Source: Oscillospiraceae bacterium
GTDB taxonomy: Bacteria > Bacillota > Clostridia > Oscillospirales > Ruminococcaceae
Reading direction: 5' to 3'
DNA: 64,000 nucleotides
NCBI GenBank assembly: GCA_021200775.1
Contig: JAJQGB010000004.1
Location: forward strand, 248,001-312,000
Translations under genes and position numbers: made by a program
Part shown: in pieces, positions 48,959 to 59,993 of the stretch
How the letters are laid out: each line of letters opens with the position of its first letter
Position numbering within the stretch: position 1 is the first letter of the stretch
The notes under the pieces: generated by a model
Seen by the model: only the letters and a program-made list of their open reading frames with translations
Database searches by the model: none
Told to the model about the DNA's origin: nothing

Positions 48959-49540
48959 ATGGCAACTGCAATGGCAAAAAGAAATACAAAGTTCAGATTC
49001 GACCCGAAGATTTCAAAAAGGCAGATAATCATCACATGTCTCGTATTGCTTCTGGGAATAGCCGTATATGCGAATTATGAGCTAACAAACTCTGACCTGA
49101 AAGCAACTGATGTTGTCACAAGCCTTGACATGAGTGACGTATACGGCGAGATAACATATGTAAACGGCACAGAGATAGTTGACTACTCATCTGACGACTA
49201 CTTCGCACAGGCAAGGCTCGAAAAGCTTACATCAAGAGATGAGGCAGTCGAGACTCTTAAAATGATGCTCGACGGAGGAGATATCTCGGACGAAGAGCTT
49301 GCGACCTATACAGAAAATGCTGTAGCGCTTTCTTCACTGATAGAAAGTGAGACGATTGTCGAAAACCTTGTAATCGCTGCTGGCTTTGAAGACTGTGTCT
49401 GCTATCTTGACGGTGAAAATGCAAATATAGTTGTAAAGTCAGAAGGCTTGACAGCGTCACAGGCGGCACAAATCAAAGACATTTTGCTCTCGGAAGTGGA
49501 TGTTGAGAATGAAAATATCAGAATTTTTGAGGTAAAGTAG
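48959..49540 (+). CDS. spoIIIAH: Stage III sporulation protein AH
   Basis: TM plus FAQARLEKLTSRDEAVETLKMML ring-building domain. Confidence 0.93.
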   Translation: MATAMAKRNTKFRFDPKISKRQIIITCLVLLLGIAVYANYELTNSDLKATDVVTSLDMSDVYGEITYVNGTEIVDYSSDDYFAQARLEKLTSRDEAVETLKMMLDGGDISDEELATYTENAVALSSLIESETIVENLVIAAGFEDCVCYLDGENANIVVKSEGLTASQAAQIKDILLSEVDVENENIRIFEVK

Positions 49541-49642
49541 TTGTTTCGGCGACCGATTTGTGCTATACTGTATTTGTATATTTATGTGAAGCAGACTTAT
49601 CGTCTCTTCCATACCTTATGACGAATATAGGAGGACAAATAA

Positions 49643-50005
49643 ATGGAAGTCACAGAAAAGAAAAGAAAGGGAACTCTCAGAGTATCCGAGAACGTCATAA
49701 TCCAGATTGCAAAGAATGCGGCTTTGGAGGTCAGCGGCGTTTCAAAGATTTCGGTCCGCCCGTTTGATATACTCAAAATGTTTTCAAGCAAAATGGATAA
49801 CACTGCAATAAGAGTTACCATGCTTGACGGCGTTGCAAAGATATCCATATCGATTATTGTGTACAGCGGCTATAATGTAGTCAATGTATGCACGCAGATT
49901 CAGGATAAGGTCAAGGGCGCTGTCCAGTCGATGACAGGCGTTACCGTGTCGAAGGTCAATGTTTCTGTCGTAGACGTTGATTTTTCCGAGAGCCAGTATA
50001 AGTAA
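49643..50005 (+). CDS. Asp23/Gls24 family envelope stress protein
   Basis: RVSENVIIQIAKNAALEVSGVSKIS...VCTQIQDKVKGAVQSMTGVTVSKVNVSV. Confidence 0.94.
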   Translation: MEVTEKKRKGTLRVSENVIIQIAKNAALEVSGVSKISVRPFDILKMFSSKMDNTAIRVTMLDGVAKISISIIVYSGYNVVNVCTQIQDKVKGAVQSMTGVTVSKVNVSVVDVDFSESQYK

Positions 50006-50089
50006 AATGCGGATATAACCAAGCTGATAACACGGCTTGGTTTCCGTGCGTTAAAAAAGCTTTTAATAACAATAAGGCAGGAAGTTTAA

Positions 50090-50509
50090 ATGGGCATTAC
50101 AAGGCATGAAATAAGAGAATCGGAGTTTATATTCATCTTTGAAAAGGCATTTCGGGATGAATCGCCTGCGGAGCTTATAGAAATCTCCAAAGACAACGAA
50201 GCAGTAACCGTGAATGAAGAAGTTATCTCAACTGTCGAGGGCGTTTACGAGCACCTTGAAGAAATCGACGCCGTCATCTCTCAGTTCAGCACAAAAAGAA
50301 GCTTGGAAAGAATACCAAAACTTAATCTTGCGGCACTCAGGCTCGCAGTATACGAAATCAAATACCTTTCCGACAGAATCCCGATAAAGGTTTCTATAAA
50401 TGAAGCCGTAGGGCTTGTCAATAAATACGCTCAGGAATCGGACGTTACATTTGTAAACGGCGTTCTTGGTGCATACTCGAGGAGCCTCGAGTCGGGAAGC
50501 CTCACATGA
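50090..50509 (+). CDS. nusB: Transcription antitermination protein NusB
   Basis: ITRHEIRESEFIFIFE...NEAVGLVNKYAQESDVTFVNGVLG. Confidence 0.92.
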   Translation: MGITRHEIRESEFIFIFEKAFRDESPAELIEISKDNEAVTVNEEVISTVEGVYEHLEEIDAVISQFSTKRSLERIPKLNLAALRLAVYEIKYLSDRIPIKVSINEAVGLVNKYAQESDVTFVNGVLGAYSRSLESGSLT

Positions 50510-51453
50510 TATACTTAGGCATCGACACCAGCAATTACACAACGTCTGCCGCAATATATGACTCTTCGGCTCATTCAGTTCGCCAGAATAAAAAACTATT
50601 AAGTGTCAAATCGGGCGAAGTAGGGCTTCGGCAATCAGAAGCTGTGTTCCAACATGTAAAACAACTTCCGGAAGTAATTGACGGACTTGTAAAAGCTGGC
50701 GAAAGCGTCACTGCAATCGGAGTTTCGTCACGTCCAAGAAACATTGAAGGCTCCTATATGCCCTGTTTCATGGTAGGGGAGACGGTCGCAAGCAGTATCT
50801 CGTCAGTAGGAAACATTCCGATTTACAAGACATCTCATCAGGTCGGGCACGTCTTAGCGGCGCTTTATTCCTGCTCAAGACTTGATTTACTCGAAAGCGA
50901 CAATCCGTTCATAGCTTTTCACGTAAGCGGAGGGACAACCGATTGCCTGCTCATAAGAGCTGATAAGGAAGAAGTTATCACTGCAACAGAAATCTCATCA
51001 TCACTTGATTTAAAGGCAGGACAACTCATCGACAGGGTAGGAGTTATGCTTGGACTGGGATTCCCTTGTGGGAAAGAATTAGAGAAGCTTGCAAGCGAAT
51101 CAACAGCAAAATTCAAGCCAAGAGCTACCATCAAGGACGGCAGTTGTTGCCTTTCCGGAGTGGAGAATCAGTGCAGAGATATGTTCAATAAAGGCGCAGA
51201 TAAATGTGATATAGCCTTGTTTGCACTTAAATCTGTTGAAACGGCGATTTACGAGATGACAGCAATCGCAATAGGCAAATTCGGCTCGCTTCCTGTCGTA
51301 TATGCTGGAGGAGTCATGTCGGACAAGCTGATAAGAAACAGGCTGGAAAAAGATTTCGATTCCTATTTTGCAGAGCCGGCTTTCTCGCAGGACAATGCAG
51401 TCGGAGTAGCAATATTCTCAGCACTAAAGGATGGGTGTAGACTTTGGCTTTGA
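50506..51453 (+). CDS. Kae1/TsaD-like (peptidase M22 family) paralog
   Basis: YLGIDTSNYTTSAAIYD; SHQVGHVLAALYS; FHVSGGTTDCLLI. Confidence 0.88.
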   Translation: MIYLGIDTSNYTTSAAIYDSSAHSVRQNKKLLSVKSGEVGLRQSEAVFQHVKQLPEVIDGLVKAGESVTAIGVSSRPRNIEGSYMPCFMVGETVASSISSVGNIPIYKTSHQVGHVLAALYSCSRLDLLESDNPFIAFHVSGGTTDCLLIRADKEEVITATEISSSLDLKAGQLIDRVGVMLGLGFPCGKELEKLASESTAKFKPRATIKDGSCCLSGVENQCRDMFNKGADKCDIALFALKSVETAIYEMTAIAIGKFGSLPVVYAGGVMSDKLIRNRLEKDFDSYFAEPAFSQDNAVGVAIFSALKDGCRLWL

Positions 51454-52640
51454 ACTCAATACTTTCGGTTTCAGCACTCAATACTTATATTTCATTCAAG
51501 CTGAAGGGCGACCCCAAACTGAAGGGAATCGCCGTCAAAGGCGAGATTTCTGATATATCAATCAACCGTAATTCCGGACACATATATTTTACCCTTACAG
51601 ACGGAAGCTCAAACATCCGGGCGATAATGTTCGCTCAGAATGCATCAAGGCTCAGCTTTTATCCGGAAGCCGGACAAGCTGTAATCGCATTCGGTGGAGT
51701 GGACGTCTACGAAAGAAATGGCGTTTATCAGCTCAATTGCACTCAGCTTGTTCCCGACGGCAAAGGTGCGGAATCCATAGCTTTAGCCCAGCTTAAAGAG
51801 CAACTATCAAAAGAAGGCGTATTTAATAAGCCAAAAAAGCCTCTTCCAAAGTATCCGAAACAGATTGCAGTTGTAACTTCGCCATCTGGTGCGGCTATAC
51901 ATGATGTCAGAAGCACGATTGCAAGAAGATATCCGCTAGCAGAAGTCAAGCTTTTTCCGGCGACAGTTCAGGGACTGGAAGCGCCAAATAGCATTTCAAA
52001 TGCGCTCTCACTTGCGGATAAAAGCGATTCTGATATCATTATCCTTACACGTGGCGGTGGTTCGGACGACGATTTATCTTGCTTCAACACAAGGGCTGTT
52101 GTAATGGCTGTTTACGCCTGCAAAACTCCTGTTGTTTCTGCTGTGGGGCACGAAGTTGACCTCACTTTATCCGACCTCGTAGCTGATGTCAGAGCCGCAA
52201 CTCCGACTGCCGCAGCAGAGCTTTGTACTCCTGATATAATGGCTATTTCCTCGGAAATATCAAGGCTAAAACAGGAGATTGCAAGACTTACAGACAGAAA
52301 GCTCTACGCTCTTTCAAGCACTGTGTCCAGCCTTAAATCGGTGATTGAAGCTCTTTCTCCGGAAAATAAGCTGATTAGAGCGGAGTACCAACTCAGCTCA
52401 ATGCAGGAGTCAATGAGCGCTTCAATTTCACACAGATTGAAACTGTACGAAGCTCAGATTTCCGGATATAAAAACACATTATCCGCCGCCGACCCGATGA
52501 ATATCCTAGGAAAAGGCTATGCCCTCATTTATAAGGATTCGCATCTTGTAACAGAGAGTTCAAAATTAAGCGGCAGAATCCAGATTGTTATGAAGGACGG
52601 ACAAGCCGAGGCAGAAGTTTTAGAAGATAACGAGGAATGA
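51444..52640 (+). CDS. xseA: Exodeoxyribonuclease VII large subunit
   Basis: OB fold; VVTSPSGAAIHDV; TRGGGSDDDLSCFN. Confidence 0.96.
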   Translation: MALNSILSVSALNTYISFKLKGDPKLKGIAVKGEISDISINRNSGHIYFTLTDGSSNIRAIMFAQNASRLSFYPEAGQAVIAFGGVDVYERNGVYQLNCTQLVPDGKGAESIALAQLKEQLSKEGVFNKPKKPLPKYPKQIAVVTSPSGAAIHDVRSTIARRYPLAEVKLFPATVQGLEAPNSISNALSLADKSDSDIIILTRGGGSDDDLSCFNTRAVVMAVYACKTPVVSAVGHEVDLTLSDLVADVRAATPTAAAELCTPDIMAISSEISRLKQEIARLTDRKLYALSSTVSSLKSVIEALSPENKLIRAEYQLSSMQESMSASISHRLKLYEAQISGYKNTLSAADPMNILGKGYALIYKDSHLVTESSKLSGRIQIVMKDGQAEAEVLEDNEE

Positions 52641-52831
52641 ATATGAACTTTGATGAATCTATAAAAAGATTGAAAGAGATATGCGCAAAGCTTAATGATG
52701 ACAAGACATCTCTTGAAGAGACTGTTGCTCTTTATAAAGAAGGTATGACTCTCTCGGAAGAGTGCCTGAAGCGTATAAATGACATAAGAAGCGAACTTAA
52801 AGAAAACGACGGTGACAAGAATGAAGCCTGA
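52637..52831 (+). CDS. xseB: Exodeoxyribonuclease VII small subunit
   Basis: FDESIKRLKEICAKLNDDKTSLEETVALYKEGM. Confidence 0.95.
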   Translation: MNMNFDESIKRLKEICAKLNDDKTSLEETVALYKEGMTLSEECLKRINDIRSELKENDGDKNEA

Positions 52832-53717
52832 GTTCCAAGCGATTTTTCAACAAGATGTGGAAGCAGTCGATAAATATCTTTACGATAACGGATATATTTC
52901 AAAGTCAGATAACGAGGAACAGAAGGTAACAGACGCCGAGTTCTATGCGCTGACAGCAGGAGGAAAACGGATAAGACCGGTCTTATGTATCGAGTTTTAT
53001 AAGCTTTTCGGCGGCAAAGACGATATCACCGAAATCGCTTCTTGTCTCGAACTTATGCACACGTTTTCCCTTATTCACGATGACATGCCGGAGATGGACA
53101 ACGACGATATGCGCAGAGGCAAGCCGTCAGTGCACTGCGCATACGGTGCCGATACTGCACTTTTAGCCGGCGATGGTCTCGCAATACTTCCGTTTGAGAT
53201 TATCTCTGACAGTGCTCTTAAAGGCAATATATCCTCCGAAACTGCCATCAGGCTCATCAACTGTCTTTCAAAAGCGGCAGGGAATCAGGGAATGATTCTT
53301 GGGCAGAGACTCGACCTCATCTCGGAAAACAAGAAAGTTGATTTGGAATTCCTGAAAAGAATGTCGTCACTCAAAACCGGTTGTATACTCAGTGCGTCTG
53401 CACAGTTTGGAGCTATACTTGCAGGCGCAGATGATGAGTGTGTCAGAAAAGCCGCTAAGTATGCAGAAAATTTCGGGCTTGCATTTCAGATTATTGACGA
53501 TATTTTAGACATCACAGGAACAGAAAAAGAACTCGGGAAGCCGATTGGAAGCGACGAGAAGCGAAGCAAGGACACCTATGCCACCATTATGGGCATAGAT
53601 TCCGCATATAGCGAAGCAAAGCGCTATACCGAAGCCGCAGTAGCGGCAATATCAGGCATGAAAGATTCGGAGCTCTTGTGTGAGCTTGCATACGACCTGC
53701 TTGGCAGAAGACATTAA
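52821..53717 (+). CDS. ispA: Polyprenyl (farnesyl-type) diphosphate synthase
   Basis: GGKRIRPVL, HDDMPEMDNDD, IIDDILD. Confidence 0.95.
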   Translation: MKPEFQAIFQQDVEAVDKYLYDNGYISKSDNEEQKVTDAEFYALTAGGKRIRPVLCIEFYKLFGGKDDITEIASCLELMHTFSLIHDDMPEMDNDDMRRGKPSVHCAYGADTALLAGDGLAILPFEIISDSALKGNISSETAIRLINCLSKAAGNQGMILGQRLDLISENKKVDLEFLKRMSSLKTGCILSASAQFGAILAGADDECVRKAAKYAENFGLAFQIIDDILDITGTEKELGKPIGSDEKRSKDTYATIMGIDSAYSEAKRYTEAAVAAISGMKDSELLCELAYDLLGRRH

Positions 53718-53738
53718 CAAACGAAAAGAGCGATAGAT

Positions 53739-55559
53739 TTGAACAGTAACCTACTCGAAAGCCTATCTCTTCCCGAAGATTTGAAGAATCTCGGTCTGGA
53801 AGAAGAAAAGGAACTTTGCGCTGAAATCAGGGAAAAGATAATCAATACAGTAGCCGAAAATGGCGGACATCTGTCGTCAAATTTAGGAGTCGTCGAGCTC
53901 ACTGTAGCCATACATAAAGTTTTTGAATCGCCGAAGGACAAAATAATTTTTGATGTCGGACATCAGTGCTACACGCATAAGATTCTCACTGGAAGGCTTG
54001 ATAAATTTGACACAATCCGTCAGAAGGATGGACTGTCCGGTTTTTCCGCTCCTGATGAGTCAATCCATGACCCGGTTATCAGCGGACACAGCTCTACATC
54101 GATTTCATCGGCTCTTGGAATTGCTCAGGCTATGAAGATTAAAGGTGACAATCACCACGCAGTCGCTGTCATTGGCGACGGTGCAATGACCGGTGGACTT
54201 TCATATGAAGGTCTCAATAATGCTGGCAGAAGCGGAGCTAATATAATCGTTATTCTCAACTATAACGAAATGTCCATCTCCAAAAACATAGGCGGCTTGG
54301 CGGAATATCTCTCTAAGCTCAGAATCAAAGATTCATATCGCACTCTGAAAAGTACCACAAGAGGAATCATCTCGGCAGTGCCGTTAGTGGGAAAACCGCT
54401 TTCCAACTTCTTAAGCGACTCAAAAGGCGTTGTCAGAGAAAAGATGCTTCACAGCACAATGTTTGAGGATTTAGGCTTTCAGTATGTCGGACCGGTTGAT
54501 GGGCACGATTTAAGTTCCCTTGAAGATGCTCTGCAGTATGCGAAATCTCTCGGCGGACCGGTCCTGGTTCAGGTAAACACCCAAAAAGGCAAAGGCTACA
54601 AACCGGCAGAGAAGAACCCCGGAAACTATCACGGCGTTGCTGGATTTGACGCTAAAACAGGTCTTCTTCCGGAGCATAAATTTGACTTCACAGACGCATT
54701 CGGACAAGCACTCACTAAAATTGCCGATAGTGATGACAGGATATGTGCTATCACAGCTTCCATGAAATACGGAACGGGGCTTCAGTATTTCAAGAGAAAG
54801 CACCCGGAAAGGTATTTTGACGTCGGAATTGCCGAAGGTCATGCCATAACCTTTGCGGCAGGGCTTGCTGAAATGGGAATGATACCGGTATTCGCAGTAT
54901 ATTCCTCCTTCCTGCAAAGAAGCTACGACCAGCTGATTCACGACGCCGCAATTGGTAACGTCCACATTGTAATCGGTGTCGACCATGCCGGAATAGTCGG
55001 CTCTGACGGCAGAACTCATCAGGGAACATTTGACATTCCATTCCTGACAACAATTCCGAATGTCACCATCTATTCGCCATCAAACTATAAGGAACTCGAA
55101 AATTGTCTTAAAAAGGCGATATTTGATGACACAGGAATCGCCGTCGTGAGGTATCCGAAGTCAGGCGAAGCTTCAATTACTCTATGCGAGAGCGACTATG
55201 CGGTTACCGCTAGAAACAGCGACACTCTCATCATTTCATACGGCAGAGAAGCCGGAGAAGCTGAAAAAGCCGCTGAAAACCTCGGGTGTGACTTCATGAA
55301 ACTTGTTAAGGTATTTCCGCTTACAAATGGCATCAGAAGCGTCATTTCTGGATACAGTAAAGCTTTTATTTTTGAAGAGAGCGAATACGAAGGCTCAATA
55401 GGGCAGAAGTTGAAATCTGAATGTCCGAATATTGAGGCACATGCGATAAACGGTTTTGTACCACACATGAAAGTATGTGAAGCATTAGAGCTTTACGGGC
55501 TTTCTGAACACCAGATAGAGCTTACTGTCAGGAAAGAGCAAACCGATGCCGAGGCTTGA
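53739..55559 (+). CDS. dxs: 1-deoxy-D-xylulose-5-phosphate synthase
   Basis: GHQCYTHKILTGR, GDGAMTGGLSYEGLNNAG; TTG start. Confidence 0.97.
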   Translation: MNSNLLESLSLPEDLKNLGLEEEKELCAEIREKIINTVAENGGHLSSNLGVVELTVAIHKVFESPKDKIIFDVGHQCYTHKILTGRLDKFDTIRQKDGLSGFSAPDESIHDPVISGHSSTSISSALGIAQAMKIKGDNHHAVAVIGDGAMTGGLSYEGLNNAGRSGANIIVILNYNEMSISKNIGGLAEYLSKLRIKDSYRTLKSTTRGIISAVPLVGKPLSNFLSDSKGVVREKMLHSTMFEDLGFQYVGPVDGHDLSSLEDALQYAKSLGGPVLVQVNTQKGKGYKPAEKNPGNYHGVAGFDAKTGLLPEHKFDFTDAFGQALTKIADSDDRICAITASMKYGTGLQYFKRKHPERYFDVGIAEGHAITFAAGLAEMGMIPVFAVYSSFLQRSYDQLIHDAAIGNVHIVIGVDHAGIVGSDGRTHQGTFDIPFLTTIPNVTIYSPSNYKELENCLKKAIFDDTGIAVVRYPKSGEASITLCESDYAVTARNSDTLIISYGREAGEAEKAAENLGCDFMKLVKVFPLTNGIRSVISGYSKAFIFEESEYEGSIGQKLKSECPNIEAHAINGFVPHMKVCEALELYGLSEHQIELTVRKEQTDAEA

Positions 55560-56334
55560 TTACTATCTCACATCAAACGGCTTCTTTTCCGGCCGTGAGC
55601 ACGCCAAAGAAGCAATCAAAAACGGCGAAATCTCTGTAAACGGAACAGTTTGCCAGAAGCCTGCTCTTGATGTCTCAGACAACGACATAATCGATTTTCT
55701 GGGAACCAAGCTTAAATATGTCGGTCGAGGCGGATTGAAGCTTGAAGCGGCAATAAACGAATTCGGCATATGCCTCGACGGGCTTACATGTGCTGATTTG
55801 GGAGCTTCTACAGGCGGATTTACAGACTGTATGCTCCAGTATGGTGCTAATAAAGTCTACTCGATAGACGTTGGTCACGGTCAGCTTGCCGATAAACTTC
55901 TTCAAGATACGAGAGTTGTAAATATTGAAGGCATCAATGTCAAGGACGTTTCTATTGACACAACAGACGAAAAAGTGGATTTTGTCACCGCGGATTTATC
56001 TTTCATTTCGGTGAAATTCGCAATTTCAGCCGCTGGGAGAATTTTAAGCGAATGTGGAAAAGGCGTGTTCCTGATAAAACCACAGTTTGAAGCAGGGAAG
56101 TCTGCCATCAGCAAAGGCGGAATCGTCAAGGACAAGAAGGCTCATATAAGAGTTTTAGAAGATATCTACAGCTATTTGATTTCAAGCGATTTTAGCGTAG
56201 TTGGCATAATCCCATCGCCGATTAAAGGCGGGGATGGAAATATCGAATATCTCGCATACTGTACAAAAGATTCTGTAAAAGTCGGCACACCTGATTTCAC
56301 CGGAATCGTCAGTAAAGCATTTTCAAAAGTATAA
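55546..56334 (+). CDS. tlyA: TlyA family rRNA (cytidine-2'-O)-methyltransferase/hemolysin-like
   Basis: S4 domain; DLGASTGGFTDCMLQYGANKVYSIDVGHGQL. Confidence 0.95.
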   Translation: MPRLDYYLTSNGFFSGREHAKEAIKNGEISVNGTVCQKPALDVSDNDIIDFLGTKLKYVGRGGLKLEAAINEFGICLDGLTCADLGASTGGFTDCMLQYGANKVYSIDVGHGQLADKLLQDTRVVNIEGINVKDVSIDTTDEKVDFVTADLSFISVKFAISAAGRILSECGKGVFLIKPQFEAGKSAISKGGIVKDKKAHIRVLEDIYSYLISSDFSVVGIIPSPIKGGDGNIEYLAYCTKDSVKVGTPDFTGIVSKAFSKV

Positions 56335-56359
56335 ATCACATCAAAGGACGGCTAGAGTT

Positions 56360-57241
56360 ATGACAGTCTTTATATATCCAAATCTTGAAAAAAACCATTC
56401 TGAGGAATGTACAGCTCAGGTTATTGAGATTCTAAAGTCTCTCGGCGTCTCAGTCTTGATGACTCCTGATACAAACAGCGTTTTCGGCAGGAAGGCTGAA
56501 GAGGCTTCAACGACAGATGAAGCTGTTTCTCAGTGTGACATTGTCATAACCATCGGCGGTGACGGAACGATTCTTAAAATAGCTTCTCTTGCGGCAAAGT
56601 ACAAGAAAAAGCTTTTGGGAATCAACTGCGGAAGGCTTGGATTTATGGCTTCCCTCGAAAGAAGCGAGCTCGATTGTCTTAAAAACCTCTGCACAGGAAA
56701 ATACAAAACCGAAAACAGAATGATGCTCGATGTAACTGTCAATTTCGGAAACGGCGAAAGCCGCACCGAAACCGTCCTTAACGACGTTGTCATTACGCAC
56801 GACTTCAAAGAAAGCTTGAACGACTTTACGGTTCTCGCAGACGGAGTTGCTGTATCACACCTGAGAGCAGACGGAATCATCTTCTCAACTCCGACGGGCG
56901 CTTCTGCATATGCTCTTTCGGCAGGCGGACCACTTATTGAACCGTCTATGGATTGCATAGAGTTCACCCATATCTGCCCACATTCTCTTTCTGCAAGAGC
57001 CATGATTTTCGACCCGAACAAGATTATTGAAGTAAGAACGAAGGCTTCCGGACACATAGCATTGCGTTCGGATGGCGGAGAAACAATTTCGATTTCGTCT
57101 GATGATAGCATATACATCAAGAAATCTGCGCTTAGCCTTTCGGTAATCGACATTCACGGCGATAATTACTTTAAATCTATCTCTACAAAGCTCATGAACA
57201 ACGCAAAGGAAGTCTATGAGGAGGAAGATGACGACAAATGA
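56360..57241 (+). CDS. nadK: NAD(+) kinase
   Basis: TIGGDGTILK; GINCGRLGFM; SDGGETISI. Confidence 0.95.
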   Translation: MTVFIYPNLEKNHSEECTAQVIEILKSLGVSVLMTPDTNSVFGRKAEEASTTDEAVSQCDIVITIGGDGTILKIASLAAKYKKKLLGINCGRLGFMASLERSELDCLKNLCTGKYKTENRMMLDVTVNFGNGESRTETVLNDVVITHDFKESLNDFTVLADGVAVSHLRADGIIFSTPTGASAYALSAGGPLIEPSMDCIEFTHICPHSLSARAMIFDPNKIIEVRTKASGHIALRSDGGETISISSDDSIYIKKSALSLSVIDIHGDNYFKSISTKLMNNAKEVYEEEDDDK

Positions 57242-57687
57242 AAAATGACAGAAAGAAAGCCATCCTCGACATAGTCTCCACCTATGAAGTCGACACTCAG
57301 GAGACACTTCAGGCATTGCTCCTGGAAAGAGGCTTCAATGTAACTCAGGCTACAGTTTCAAGAGACATAAAGCAACTCGCACTCATGAAAACAATGAGTC
57401 CAAACGGAAGCTATAAATACACAATTCCTCCTAAACCGCAGGAAACAAGTGCAAGACTGTCTTTTAAATCACTTTATGCAGATTCGGTGGTCTCAATTGA
57501 CAGAGCTATCAACATCGTTGTCATCAAATGCTATGCCGGTATGGCAAATGCCGTCTGCTCAAAGCTCGATGCAGCGGCTTATAGCGGAGTTGTCGGAACT
57601 CTGGCGGGAGACGATACTATATTCGTTCTCATGCGTGAAGAAAGTGACGCCATTGCTCTTATGGACGAACTCGGCGATATGCTTTGA
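57238..57687 (+). CDS. argR: Arginine repressor ArgR/AhrC
   Basis: TQATVSRDIKQLALMK; GTLAGDDTIFVLMR. Confidence 0.96.
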   Translation: MKNDRKKAILDIVSTYEVDTQETLQALLLERGFNVTQATVSRDIKQLALMKTMSPNGSYKYTIPPKPQETSARLSFKSLYADSVVSIDRAINIVVIKCYAGMANAVCSKLDAAAYSGVVGTLAGDDTIFVLMREESDAIALMDELGDML

Positions 57688-57720
57688 CAGGATAAAAATT
57701 CTCTTTGGAGGCGATAATCG

Positions 57721-59391
57721 GTGCTTTACGAACTTCATATTGAAAATCTCGCTGTAATCGAAAATGCAACGATTCGTTTTGGAGAGCATTTAAATGTCTT
57801 TACCGGCGAAACAGGTGCTGGTAAATCAATCCTCATCGGAGGAATCAACGCAATACTTGGTCAACGGGTCTATAAGGACATAATAAGAGAAGGAACCGAC
57901 AAGGCTTATGTGAGTGCTGTGTTCACCGACTGTCCGAAACCGGTCACAGACAAACTAAGTGAACTTGGTCTGAATTGTGAAAACGAACTGATTATCTCAC
58001 GTGAAATCAATACGGACGGCAGAAGCACCGCCAGGATAAATTCACGTCCGGTGACAATTTCCGCTCTTCACGAAATCGGAGACCTGCTCGTCAACATCCA
58101 CGGACAGCATGACAGCCAGACCCTTTTGGACCAGACAAAGCATTTGGGTATTCTAGACAGCTATGCCTGCTCGGATGAACTGCTTTCAAGCTATCAAAAG
58201 TCCTTCAAAGAACTTCAGGCAACCGCACGGGAACTAGGCAAAATGAAATCCGAAAAGGCTCAGAATGCCAGACGCGAGGAGTACCTGGCAGAAATTATCG
58301 AAGATATCGGCTCGCTCGAAATTACGGTCGGCGAGGATGAAAAGATAGAAGAAAGATTCCGGCTTCTTGATAACGCTGTTTCGCTTAAAAATGCTCTTAC
58401 AGCCGCTACAGCCTGCCTTTCGGAAACGGAATCGGATAACAGTGCCGGAGATCTGATTTCTCAGGCATACAGTGAACTGGAACCTAACGAGGACATCCTT
58501 CCAATGCTGAAGCCTATCAATGAAAGGATTTCAGCCATAGGAATTGAAATCGAAGACATCGCATCGGAGCTTTCAAGAATTCGTGACAGTCTGGAAATCG
58601 ACGATAACGAGTACGCAACGCTGACACAGAGAAGAAACGATTTGAAGCGAATCAAGCGAAGATATGGCACGACACTTGACGAAGTAATAAAAGTCTATGA
58701 AGACGCATTGCAGGAATCTCAGGGACTTGCTTCGTTTGACGATAAGATTTCAGTGCTTGAAGAGAAGAAGTCCAGGCTTCTTATTGAAGTCACAAAAAAG
58801 GCTGAAGAGCTCTCAAAACACCGTGAGAAAGCCTCAGAAAGATTCTCAAAACAGGTTGCAGATGAACTTTCGTTCCTCAATATGCCAAATGTCCGACTGG
58901 AAGTCAGGAGGGAAAAGGGCAAGCTTACTCTTAATGGCATGGATTCAATTGAATTTCTGATTTCCGCCAACAAGGGCGAATCTCCCAAGCCTCTTGCAAA
59001 AATCGCTTCTGGCGGCGAACTTTCAAGAATTATGCTTGCCTTAAAAACGGTTCTTGCGGACAGGGACGCAATTCCTACTCTTATATTCGACGAAATCGAT
59101 TCAGGTGTCAGCGGCAGAGCGGCACAGAAGATAGGAATCAAGCTTCGGGAAATATCGGCAAAGCATCAGGTCATATGCGTGACACACCTGGCACAGATTG
59201 CAATCATGGCGGACGACCACATGTTGATAGAGAAGCACGAATCGGACGACAGAACAGTGACAGATGTAACTCATCTTGATTTCGATGAGCGCAAATACGA
59301 AATTGCACGAATATTGGGCGGCGACAATATTACAGAAACAGTGCTGAAAGACGCCGAAGAACAACTGATTAATGCTACGAAAGGTGAATAA
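57721..59391 (+). CDS. recN: DNA repair protein RecN
   Basis: FTGETGAGKSILIGGINAILGQR; ASGGELSRIMLALK; FDEIDSGVSGRAA. Confidence 0.97.
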   Translation: MLYELHIENLAVIENATIRFGEHLNVFTGETGAGKSILIGGINAILGQRVYKDIIREGTDKAYVSAVFTDCPKPVTDKLSELGLNCENELIISREINTDGRSTARINSRPVTISALHEIGDLLVNIHGQHDSQTLLDQTKHLGILDSYACSDELLSSYQKSFKELQATARELGKMKSEKAQNARREEYLAEIIEDIGSLEITVGEDEKIEERFRLLDNAVSLKNALTAATACLSETESDNSAGDLISQAYSELEPNEDILPMLKPINERISAIGIEIEDIASELSRIRDSLEIDDNEYATLTQRRNDLKRIKRRYGTTLDEVIKVYEDALQESQGLASFDDKISVLEEKKSRLLIEVTKKAEELSKHREKASERFSKQVADELSFLNMPNVRLEVRREKGKLTLNGMDSIEFLISANKGESPKPLAKIASGGELSRIMLALKTVLADRDAIPTLIFDEIDSGVSGRAAQKIGIKLREISAKHQVICVTHLAQIAIMADDHMLIEKHESDDRTVTDVTHLDFDERKYEIARILGGDNITETVLKDAEEQLINATKGE

Positions 59392-59393
59392 CT

Positions 59394-59963
59394 ATGATAC
59401 TTTGTTTTCTTGCAGACGGTTTTGAAGAGGTTGAGGCTCTAACTCCGATTGATTGCCTCAGAAGATGCAGAAAGGAAGTCAGAACTATTGGTATTGGTGG
59501 TAAAACCCAGATACACGGTTCTCACGCAATAACCGTGAAAGCTGATATTGCGGATATTGATTACTATCTGTCCGACGATATCGAGATGATTATTCTTCCC
59601 GGAGGCAAAACCGGAACGGATAATCTTGAAAATAGCGTACTTGTTAAGCAGGCAATAGATATCTGCATGACAAAAAATCTTCCCATAGCTGCAATCTGCG
59701 CCGCTCCGTCTATTCTCGGACACAGAGGGATTCTTAAAGGCAAGAAAGCCGTTTGCTACAAAGGATTCGAGAAAGAACTCATCGGCGCCGAAGTCCTCGA
59801 CACAGCCGTTGCCGTTGACGGAAATATCATCACCGGTTGCGGAATGGGTGCGGCACTTGAATTTTCCTATGCGATAGTTTCAAAGCTCATCTCCAAAGAA
59901 AAGGCTGACGAGCTTATGGACTCTCTCAATGTAAGACAGCGCAAGATTGATATTGATATTTAA
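59394..59963 (+). CDS. DJ-1/PfpI family protein
   Basis: FLADGFEEVEALTPIDCLRR; AAICAAPSILGHRGIL. Confidence 0.93.
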   Translation: MILCFLADGFEEVEALTPIDCLRRCRKEVRTIGIGGKTQIHGSHAITVKADIADIDYYLSDDIEMIILPGGKTGTDNLENSVLVKQAIDICMTKNLPIAAICAAPSILGHRGILKGKKAVCYKGFEKELIGAEVLDTAVAVDGNIITGCGMGAALEFSYAIVSKLISKEKADELMDSLNVRQRKIDIDI

Positions 59964-59993
59964 TCTGCCAGGATTCCGACACAAAGGTGAAAT